The notes under the pieces are model-generated. The model worked only from the letters and a program-made list of their open reading frames with translations. It searched no databases and was not told the DNA's origin. From NCBI GenBank assembly GCA_016190145.1, contig JACPRD010000034.1, forward strand, positions 1 to 47,196: a stretch of 47,196 bases of DNA, written 5' to 3'. A program made the position numbers and the translations under genes. Origin of the DNA: Planctomycetota bacterium (GTDB lineage Bacteria > Planctomycetota > MHYJ01 > WSZJ01). This document shows positions 33,285 through 41,307 of this stretch, in pieces (position 1 is the first letter of the stretch; each line of letters opens with the position of its first letter).

Positions 33285-36200
33285 CCCCCGGACTCCCTCG
33301 GATCCTCCGCGTCTCCGGCCTCGTGTTCGCACTCGTCCTGGGCGCGTCGCGCGCCGCGGCCCAGCCGGCCTGGCCCGAGGCCTACGGGGAGCGCTGGCAG
33401 CGCGTCGTGGACGGCTGGCTCTGGTCGCCGGAGTGCGGCGCGGACCGCGAGAACCTCGCCGGGGGCGCGGCGGAGGACGGCGTCGTGGAGCTGTCGGCGG
33501 GGGAGTGGTGGTTCGTGGAAGCGCGGGGTTACGAGAGCTTCCGCGCCGTCGCGCCGGAGGAGGGGCCGGCGCCGGGGGCGGACGCGCTCGAGGCGTACGC
33601 GGTCACGCGCGGCACGGTCGACATCGGGCCGCGCCCCGAGCACCTGGGCGCCCCGCCGCGCCGCGTCGGCCTCCTCGGCGAGCGGATGCCCTGGCGCGTC
33701 GTGGAGGGCGAGCTGCGCGCCGAAATCACGCCCGGGCAGGACGCCGAGTGGATCGGGATCCGGTGCCGCCTGAAGCGCCGCGGGGAGATCCGGTTCGCCG
33801 TCGACGGCTACGAACGCGTGCGGTCGCACGAGTCGTGGGAGCGGCTGGAGCGATCCATCCGGCGCGTGCGGGGCGCGGACTGGCCGGCGCCCCTCGACCC
33901 CGAGATGCTCCCCGGACACGAAGTCGGCCGCTTTCTCCGCTCGCAGCGCGTCCTCCTGCCCTGGCCGCCCGCGGAGGATTCCGCGGAGGAGAGGCGCCTG
34001 CGCGGGGCCGCGTGGTGCATTTCCGACCTGCTGGCGCGCGTGCCGGTGCGCGAGCACGCGCAGGTGCGCGAGTGGGACGACGGGAAGTCTCCGCACTTTC
34101 TCGACCGCTACGGGCGCCGCTGGCAGCGCGCGGCACGGCTGGAGTCCGAGGTGCACGGACCCTGTGTCGTGCGGATCGTCGCGCGCCTCGCGTGGCCCGC
34201 GGCGGTGGGCGACCAGGCGAGGCAGCTCGACGTCGCGATCCGCGTCGGAGACGTCGCCGCCCGCCTCACGGGCTGGCCGGCGGCGGACATCGAGGAGACG
34301 TCCCGCGCCTGGGACCGGGAGAAACTGTGGGGCGGCGACTTCGGCGGGCGCTGGCTCCTCGCCAGCGAGCGCGAACTGCGCGTCGCCGTCCCCCCGGGAC
34401 GCTGGCGCGTCGCCATCGAGCCGGCGCAGCCGACCTTCCTTCTCGTCCAGGAACTCGCCTCCATCGAACAGGCCGAACACCGCTCGCCTTTCCGCGACCT
34501 CCAGCGGTTCGATCGGTCCTCGTGGCGGTCCGCCGCCGCCGAGTCCGTCGCGCTCGAACTCACCGGCCGCCACCGGGAGGCCCTCGCCCTCCTGACGGAG
34601 TTCGACACCGCCGCGCCCCCGGATCCCCTCGCCCCCTTCGTCCCCTCCCACCAACACTGGGTCCTCTGGCGCCGCCTGGCCCTCGCCCTCCGCCTCGACG
34701 ACCCCCCCGCGTGCGACGCCGCCGCCGTCCGCCTCGTGCCCCTCCTCGGCCGCCTGCGCGGAGACCTCGAAGCCGAAGTCCGCCTCGCCCTCCTCCGCTA
34801 CGCCCTCACCACCCGCCGCGACGGCATGGCCGCACAGGTCGCCCAGTGGATCTTCGACGACCCGCCCGCAGAGCCGGAGGACTTCACGGAAGCGCTGGCC
34901 GCGTGGTGCATCGGCCGCCGGCCGCTCGAGCGCATGCGCGCCTACCCGGTCTCCGCCCCGCCCCGCGCCCTCCGCCGCTTCCTCAAGGACATCGAAGCCC
35001 AGTCCATCCGCGAAGTCTTCGGAACCTGGGCGGACCTGGGCACCGTCGGCACGACCTCCGGAGGGCGCCGCTGGATGATCCCCATCGAGCCCCAGGTCGA
35101 CCGCGACGTCCTGCGCGGCGATGCCTACTCCGCCTGGCTCAACGTCCGGTCCCTCTCCGGCGCGGGGCCGTGGCACGTCTCCCGCGCGGAAGACCTCAAG
35201 GCCCGCGTCCTCGGCGACGGCTACCTCCAGGTCCTGCCCGCCGCCGACTGGAGCCCCCCCGTCGCGCTCGACGTCGGCCTCCGTATGACCTTCCCCAAGG
35301 TGCCAGGCGTCGTCCGCCGCACCGAACTCGGACGCATCCGATTCCGCGACCCCCATGCGAGCGGCCTCGTCTCCTTCTCCTGCCGCGAACCCATGGACCT
35401 TCTCGCCCGGCCCGCCGGCGCCGGACAGCGCGTCTACCTCTGGCGCGGCCAGAACGTCCTCTTCGGCCTGGCCGCGCGCGAGGATGACTCCATCGCCAGA
35501 TTCGATCTCTCCCCCCACGCCATCCGCCAGTCCCGCGATACCCCCGAAGGCTGGGGCTTCCTCACCGAACTCTTCCCCCTCCAGGGCCCCCCGGGCAGCC
35601 CGAAGTCCCTCGATTTCCGCGGAGAAAACTACGATCGAGCCGGACTCGCCCGATACCGCTTCGCCGCCGCCGTCACCCAGAAGGAGTCCCTTCGCGACAT
35701 CGACATGCCTTTCAGCATCTACGTGGGTGGCGCCGAGCTGCCGGGCCGCAGGCTCCTCTGGATCGCCGAAGCGAGGGGGCAGACGGAGGAACCGTCGGCG
35801 GAATCTCCCCGCGTCGAGACCTACAGCCCGGGGCCCATCGTGGGCGGCGTTCTCCTGCTCGCGCCCGGCCCGGCGCTCGTCCGCATCGAGGCCCCACGCG
35901 AAGCCCGCGCGTACGCCTCGGTCTCCGAACTCGACGTCGCCGCGACGCCTCCCGCCCTCCTCCTCGCGCGCGGCGCCGGCGCCGCCCGCACCGTCCCGGC
36001 GTCGGGACTCTGGGAAGGGCCGCTCGGCGTCACGGGGGATCCCGCGGAAGCGGCGGCGACCGCGGCCGCGACGCGCGCGGTGCTCGACGCGCCCGAGGGG
36101 CCGGAACGGGCCGCGCGCCTCGAGGAACGCGCCCGCCTCCTCTACCGCATGGGCCGCGCGCGGGCGACCGGGGACTTTGAGGAAGCGGAGTCCGGCTACG

Positions 36201-39200
36201 CGCGCGACTCGCAGGATCACGACCGCGTGCGCATGGCGCTCGCCGTTCTCGCGTTCCGCGGCGGCGACGACCTCGAGCTCCGCGCGCGCGTCGAGGAGCT
36301 GGTCCGTTCCGGCGCCCGCTCCCGGGAGCTGTTTCTGCTCGCCGCCGCCGCCGCCCTCGGCACCGACGAGATCGGCGCGGCGCGCGTCTGGTTCGCCATG
36401 GCCCGGTCGCAGCCCGAGGACGGCTCGACCGATCTCGAGCGCATCGTCGCCATCGCGGTCGGCGAACCCGCGCCTCCGGGCGAAGCCGCCGACGCCCTCG
36501 TCGCCGTCATGACCGACCTCCTCCGCCTCCGCCGCCTCGACCCCGCCACCGAAGTCGGCCCCGCCCTCGCCCGCATCGCCGCCCGCTGCGAAGTCGAAGC
36601 CCTCCACGCCGCTTCCGTCTACCTCCACGGCCGCGGCGCGAGGTTCGCGGACTGGGCGACGGAAGCGCGCCTGCTGGCGCCCTACGCGGGGACCGTCGAC
36701 TGGCCGCCCCCGCGCGGCGTGCTCGCGCCGTTCGGCCGCGCGCGCGACCTGCGCAGCGAGGAAGTCGTGGTGACGCCGCCTCTCGTGCGCCTCTCCGGCC
36801 GCTTCGGCGCGTGGCAGGCCGCATGGATGACCGAGGGGTCGGAGATGGTCCTCGACCTGCCCGGGCCCGACCTGTACCAGCTCGAGTGGCGCTCCGCCCA
36901 CGGGGTCGAGGACGGCGTCCCGCGGCGCCAGGCCGCCCCCGCGCGCCTGATCGTCGAAGGCTTGCCCGGCATGGCCGCGCGCTCCGTCGTCGCGAGCGAG
37001 CCCTCCGAGAACGTCCTCTGCGAGCGCATTCCCTGGGCCCATCCCGGCGCGGGCGACGCCTGGACCGCGCTCGCCCCCGCGGGCAAGTCGCGCGTCCGCG
37101 TGCGCCTGCAGGCCGGCGCCGGTTTCCTCACCGTCCGCCGCGTCCTCGGCCCCGTCTGGATGGCCTGGGACGCCCGCTCCGGCTCCGCGACGCCCGCAAC
37201 CCCCTTCCCCCCGCCGCGCCCCCAGGTGTCCTGGGCCCCCGACCCGCGCCTCGACGTCGTCGCCGACACCGTCCGCCGCCTCGATGAATCGCGCAAGGCC
37301 GCCGGCCCCGCCGAACCCCTCACCGCCCTCGGCGACGACCTCCTCTTCTGCGTCCTCTCCCGCCCCGACGCCGCCGCCCCCGAATGGGTCGTCCGCGCCC
37401 TCGACCTCTACCTCAAGGCCCATTCGAACGGCCTCGGGAACCCCCACTGGCAGGCCCACCACGACCTCGCCCGCATCCTCACCCGCTGGACCACCGTCGA
37501 CCTCGGCGCCGACCTCCCTGAGTTCCGCCGCGTCCGCATCACCCAGGACCTCCCCGACGACCCCGCCCTCGCCGTCTCCAACGCCCTCTTCTTCCCATTC
37601 CCCGACGACACCACTTCCGTCCTCTTCGATTCCGACGACGTCGTCGAATGGCACCACAGGTCGACGCCTGCGGAAGCGGTCGCCGTCGAGATCGTGGCGG
37701 CGACGGACCCGCCGTCGGACGAGCCGATCACCGCCGACGTGCAGGTCGACGGCGCCGCGGCCGCTTCCGGCCCGCTCGAGACGGGGAAGCGGGCGTCGTT
37801 TCCGCTGGGCGAGTCCGCGGAATCGCTGGTTCAGGTGCGCGTCGCGGCGCGGAATCCGCGCATCCGGGTGCGGGCGCGGGTGAGGCTGATGCGGGAAGTG
37901 GCGGGGGCGTGGGAGCCGGTGCAGCCCGAGCGGCAGGGCGTGCTGTATCGTGCGCCTGCGGGAAGGACGGTGTTTGCGGTGCGCGGTCCGACGCTCGCGC
38001 GGCTCGAGACCTGGGATCCCTCGGACCTGCGCGCGACCGAGGATCCGGCGGAGTGGCTCGCCGAGCCCGCGCCGATCGCGCGCACGCGGCTTCAGGGCGT
38101 GACGCGCGCCGGAGCGGCGGAGGCGGCGTTCGACCTGCCGGGGGAAGTTTTCGTCCGCCTCTCCGTGCGCACGGTCGACGCGCCGGCGCTCGCTCGCGCC
38201 GCGCCGCCGCCGGTGCCCGAGGGCAGCGTCGCCGCCGAAGCCGACGCGCCGCCCGGCCCCGAGTACCGCCCGGAGCCCCCGCCCGCGGAGCGCGAACAGT
38301 GGCGGCTCGTCGAGTACCCCGGGATGGCCGAGGTGTTCACCGCGCTCTACGTGCGGGACATCGGGAGCCGGTCGCGGGCCCGCGAGGACGCCGAGCGCGA
38401 CGAAATCCGCACCGGCGCGCGGCTGCACTGGAAGCCCTTCGAGGCCCCCCTCTACGTGAGAAGCACCGCCGAGGAAATCAAGGAGTCCGGTACCCCCGCC
38501 GTCACCCACAGCGAAGTCCGCCTGCACCACTTCTTCCTCGACCGCCCCGACCTCGATTACCGCCTCGTCGCCGACTACTCGGGCGAACAGCTCGACCACT
38601 GGGAAGTCAGCTACGAGTTCGAAGCGCGGCTGCGCTGGCGCCTCGAACTCGACGAACAGTGGTTCTTCTTCCTCTCCGGCGCGTACGACCACTGGTGGTC
38701 GTCGCTTCGCGGCGAAACCCCCTCCGAAGAACCCTATCCCACCGTCTTCACGACTTACCGCGCCGAGCACCGCCGGTGGCTGGAGTTCGAAGCGCGCGTG
38801 CGCCACGTCCCGTGGCAGAATATGGTGGTGGACGTCCATGCCGGCACGCGTTCGAACGACAACCTCCGGCCCGACGACGCCGACCGGTACGTCTACGGCC
38901 TGGAGGTCAAGGTGCACTACGAGTCGTACTTCGCGGAACTGGATGTCTCGCGCGTCGTCCGCGTCACCGACAACGACCGCGACCGCCGGAGCGGCGAGCG
39001 CACGCTCGGATTCACGCTCGCCTGGGAGCGCTGGCTCGGCCGCGGCACCTGGCTCTCCGCCCAGTCCTCCTTCGCGTGGTCGCCCGACGACCACTCGCGC
39101 ACCGCCACGTTCGCCCTCGTCCTCCGGTTCGGCGGCCGCTCCGGGGAAGCCCTCGACCACGTCGATCCCGAGCTCGTTCGCTTCGGCAACTACCAGGCCT

Positions 39201-39223
39201 CGAGGTATCCGTGGCGACACTGA
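33281..39223 (+). CDS. Giant secreted protein with TPR-like regions and C-terminal outer-membrane barrel
   Basis: The protein has 1980 residues. A signal peptide (ILRVSGLVFALVLGASRAAAQ) ends near 28. Helical, TPR-like stretches lie near 410-560 and 1000-1130 (LLYRMGRARATGDFEEAESGY, LFLLAAAAALGTDEIGAARVWF), separated by beta-rich segments with many W and R. From about 1677 to 1970 the sequence changes to alternating aromatic/polar strands and polar turns (TGARLHWKPFEAPLYVR, LEVKVHYESYFAELDVSRV, TLGFTLAWERWLGRGTWLS), the pattern of a beta-barrel. A periplasmic TPR part plus a barrel is the plan of polymer secretins such as PgaA and BcsC, so polymer export is inferred. No homologue is recognised. 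GTG 33281 overlaps the preceding stop. Confidence 0.75.
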   Translation: MTPGLPRILRVSGLVFALVLGASRAAAQPAWPEAYGERWQRVVDGWLWSPECGADRENLAGGAAEDGVVELSAGEWWFVEARGYESFRAVAPEEGPAPGADALEAYAVTRGTVDIGPRPEHLGAPPRRVGLLGERMPWRVVEGELRAEITPGQDAEWIGIRCRLKRRGEIRFAVDGYERVRSHESWERLERSIRRVRGADWPAPLDPEMLPGHEVGRFLRSQRVLLPWPPAEDSAEERRLRGAAWCISDLLARVPVREHAQVREWDDGKSPHFLDRYGRRWQRAARLESEVHGPCVVRIVARLAWPAAVGDQARQLDVAIRVGDVAARLTGWPAADIEETSRAWDREKLWGGDFGGRWLLASERELRVAVPPGRWRVAIEPAQPTFLLVQELASIEQAEHRSPFRDLQRFDRSSWRSAAAESVALELTGRHREALALLTEFDTAAPPDPLAPFVPSHQHWVLWRRLALALRLDDPPACDAAAVRLVPLLGRLRGDLEAEVRLALLRYALTTRRDGMAAQVAQWIFDDPPAEPEDFTEALAAWCIGRRPLERMRAYPVSAPPRALRRFLKDIEAQSIREVFGTWADLGTVGTTSGGRRWMIPIEPQVDRDVLRGDAYSAWLNVRSLSGAGPWHVSRAEDLKARVLGDGYLQVLPAADWSPPVALDVGLRMTFPKVPGVVRRTELGRIRFRDPHASGLVSFSCREPMDLLARPAGAGQRVYLWRGQNVLFGLAAREDDSIARFDLSPHAIRQSRDTPEGWGFLTELFPLQGPPGSPKSLDFRGENYDRAGLARYRFAAAVTQKESLRDIDMPFSIYVGGAELPGRRLLWIAEARGQTEEPSAESPRVETYSPGPIVGGVLLLAPGPALVRIEAPREARAYASVSELDVAATPPALLLARGAGAARTVPASGLWEGPLGVTGDPAEAAATAAATRAVLDAPEGPERAARLEERARLLYRMGRARATGDFEEAESGYARDSQDHDRVRMALAVLAFRGGDDLELRARVEELVRSGARSRELFLLAAAAALGTDEIGAARVWFAMARSQPEDGSTDLERIVAIAVGEPAPPGEAADALVAVMTDLLRLRRLDPATEVGPALARIAARCEVEALHAASVYLHGRGARFADWATEARLLAPYAGTVDWPPPRGVLAPFGRARDLRSEEVVVTPPLVRLSGRFGAWQAAWMTEGSEMVLDLPGPDLYQLEWRSAHGVEDGVPRRQAAPARLIVEGLPGMAARSVVASEPSENVLCERIPWAHPGAGDAWTALAPAGKSRVRVRLQAGAGFLTVRRVLGPVWMAWDARSGSATPATPFPPPRPQVSWAPDPRLDVVADTVRRLDESRKAAGPAEPLTALGDDLLFCVLSRPDAAAPEWVVRALDLYLKAHSNGLGNPHWQAHHDLARILTRWTTVDLGADLPEFRRVRITQDLPDDPALAVSNALFFPFPDDTTSVLFDSDDVVEWHHRSTPAEAVAVEIVAATDPPSDEPITADVQVDGAAAASGPLETGKRASFPLGESAESLVQVRVAARNPRIRVRARVRLMREVAGAWEPVQPERQGVLYRAPAGRTVFAVRGPTLARLETWDPSDLRATEDPAEWLAEPAPIARTRLQGVTRAGAAEAAFDLPGEVFVRLSVRTVDAPALARAAPPPVPEGSVAAEADAPPGPEYRPEPPPAEREQWRLVEYPGMAEVFTALYVRDIGSRSRAREDAERDEIRTGARLHWKPFEAPLYVRSTAEEIKESGTPAVTHSEVRLHHFFLDRPDLDYRLVADYSGEQLDHWEVSYEFEARLRWRLELDEQWFFFLSGAYDHWWSSLRGETPSEEPYPTVFTTYRAEHRRWLEFEARVRHVPWQNMVVDVHAGTRSNDNLRPDDADRYVYGLEVKVHYESYFAELDVSRVVRVTDNDRDRRSGERTLGFTLAWERWLGRGTWLSAQSSFAWSPDDHSRTATFALVLRFGGRSGEALDHVDPELVRFGNYQASRYPWRH

Positions 39224-41307
39224 CCCACGTCGAGGAACGCCGCGACACGAAGGCCGCCGAGGGCCCGGGCCTCGACGCCGCCATCGAGGACGTCCTGAAG
39301 TCCGTCCCGCCGGCGATGCGCAAGCTCATGACCCGCCCGCTCGCCCGCGCGACCGCGGCCGTCCGCGGAGTCTTCCCGGATCTCGATCTCCCCATACGGC
39401 GCGACCCCTACGTCGGCCTCATCGCCGCCGCCATCCGCTGCATCGACCGCGCCGAGAACCGCATCCAGGAGATCGATTCGCACCTGGCGATCCAGGAAGC
39501 GGCGCTCCGGTTCGCCACCGCCTCCGCCGACCGCGAAGCCGTCTTCCTCGAGACCTGCCGCTTCCTCCGCCGCACGCCCGCCCAGCTCCGCGGCGACCAG
39601 TGGGCCTTCGGCCGTTGGATGGACTGGGACGCGATCCTCGAGCTCGCCCGGCGGGCCCAGCACGCCGCCCACCGGTACCAGCAGACCCTCGTGTTCCTCG
39701 CGTCGCGCTCCCTGGCCCGCTGCGGGCCCGAACGCGGCCGCGCCGCCGCCGACATCATGGAACGCACCGGATTCGCCGCCGCGTTCCATCGCGCCATGCA
39801 GCAGCGCCTCCCGGTCCATCTCGAACGCGAATGGGTTGAAGCGGTCGTCGCCGTTCTCAAGGCGAACCGCAATCCGAAGAAGGGCGTGGTCCTCGATCCC
39901 GCGCTCCTCCACGCCCTGGCGGTCCGCGCGCAGAATTCCCACGCCGACGTCTGGGTCCAGTGCTCCGCCCTCTACGCCTTCCTCCTCGCCGCCCCCGCCG
40001 ACGCCCTGCGGCTCGCCCGGCAGCGGCTCAAGAATCCCGACATCAAGAACCGCGACGACATCTTCGTCCGCCGGTTTCTCGCGGAGCGCTGCCACGAGGT
40101 CCTCGACGAGATGCAGGCCCTCGACCTCATCCAGGCCGTTCTCCAGGCCCCCGATCCCAGCCCGCACGTCCGCCAGGGCGCCATCCTCGCACTCGGCGAC
40201 CGCGACCCCGACCGCTCGTGGCCCATCATGCGCGAACACATGCTCATGCGCGAAGAATGGGAGCCGGTCCCCGAAGTCCGCGCCTCCATGAGCATCACCC
40301 TCGGAAAATGGGCCGCCCAGCCCAAGGGCTCCGAAATCGCCCTCCAGGAATGGCGCCTCCTGTTCGAGCGCGAACAGGAACCCATGCCCCTGCGCATCGG
40401 CATGAAACACGCCGGCAACGCCCTCGAGAACCTCGTCGGCTACGGCCATTTCGATCCCAAAGTCGCCGAACAGTTCGTCCTCGAGCTCCTCGAAAAAGGC
40501 GTCGGACGCCAGTGGGCCCTCCCCGTCCGCGCCGCCTGCGAAGACATGCTCGAACGCGTCCGCGTCGCCGCCCTCCCCGGCTTCGCTCACTTCCGCGACA
40601 ACGTCGTCCCCGCCCTCATCGAACGCAACCGCGAGGACCAGGTCGACGTCACCGTCTACGACGAAGGCGAAGGCGGCGACGAAGTCTTCGGCCGCTTCCT
40701 CGCCTGGCTCTCCCGCCGCCACTACGGCCTCTACGCCGTCCGTCGCCGCTTCGGCTGGCGCGTCACCGTCGGCCACCAGATCCGCTGGCGCCTCTGGCGC
40801 TGGCTCCACGAAACCCTCAGTCCCGCCCCCGACAAACGCCAGGCCATCTCCCACGTCCGCGCCCGCCGCTACGAGGGAACCCTCCGCGCCCACGCCCTCG
40901 GGCTCGCCGAAGAGTCCCCCACCAAGGTTCCCGGCGAGCCCATCCAGATGCCCGCCGAGGGAGGCTGGCGCAGATTCCTCCCCCTCCCCGACGATTTTCT
41001 CGACGCCCTCGAGTTCGGCCCCTGCAAGACGTTTTCCAGCGAAGGCATCGTCTACATCGACCCGCCCCCGGGCAGGAAGGCCGTCCGCCGCCTTCGCTGG
41101 ATCCTCGTGCGCACCTACCCCGCCCTCGCCGCCCTCCGCGAACAGTCCCGCTACGGCAACCCCGAAGCCCCCCCGTGCGCCTACATCGAAAAAATGCGCG
41201 CCCTCGGCTTCGGCGTCAGCTTCCGCCCTCACCCGCCCCCCGAACTCTCCCTCGCCATCCCCTACTTCACCCTTCCCCAGATGCCCGCCGAGGAGCCCCC
41301 CGCATGA
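39211..41307 (+). CDS. HEAT-repeat-like soluble protein of the Cap-like operon
   Basis: The protein has 698 residues with no signal peptide or membrane segment, so it is probably cytoplasmic. It is helical, with HEAT-like pairs between about 240 and 470 (for example SPHVRQGAILALGDRD, VPEVRASMSITLGKWA, WALPVRAACEDMLERVR). The C-terminal 200 residues contain GLYAVRRRFGWRVTVGHQIR and basic stretches. HEAT solenoids act as protein scaffolds. Given its place between the export protein and the CapB-like ligase genes, it may organise the synthase at the membrane. GTG 39211 overlaps the preceding gene by 13 bases with GAGG at 39202, and its TGA overlaps the CapB-like ATG (ATGA). Family not recognised. 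Confidence 0.72.
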   Translation: MATLTHVEERRDTKAAEGPGLDAAIEDVLKSVPPAMRKLMTRPLARATAAVRGVFPDLDLPIRRDPYVGLIAAAIRCIDRAENRIQEIDSHLAIQEAALRFATASADREAVFLETCRFLRRTPAQLRGDQWAFGRWMDWDAILELARRAQHAAHRYQQTLVFLASRSLARCGPERGRAAADIMERTGFAAAFHRAMQQRLPVHLEREWVEAVVAVLKANRNPKKGVVLDPALLHALAVRAQNSHADVWVQCSALYAFLLAAPADALRLARQRLKNPDIKNRDDIFVRRFLAERCHEVLDEMQALDLIQAVLQAPDPSPHVRQGAILALGDRDPDRSWPIMREHMLMREEWEPVPEVRASMSITLGKWAAQPKGSEIALQEWRLLFEREQEPMPLRIGMKHAGNALENLVGYGHFDPKVAEQFVLELLEKGVGRQWALPVRAACEDMLERVRVAALPGFAHFRDNVVPALIERNREDQVDVTVYDEGEGGDEVFGRFLAWLSRRHYGLYAVRRRFGWRVTVGHQIRWRLWRWLHETLSPAPDKRQAISHVRARRYEGTLRAHALGLAEESPTKVPGEPIQMPAEGGWRRFLPLPDDFLDALEFGPCKTFSSEGIVYIDPPPGRKAVRRLRWILVRTYPALAALREQSRYGNPEAPPCAYIEKMRALGFGVSFRPHPPPELSLAIPYFTLPQMPAEEPPA

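Noticed and set aside
33095-39220. Very long minus-strand open frame (2041 codons) opposite the giant secreted protein gene
   Set aside because: In high-GC DNA the opposite strand of a real gene is often open. The plus strand has a signal peptide, coupled starts and a barrel, while the minus frame translates to low-complexity R/A/G/E/P-rich sequence.
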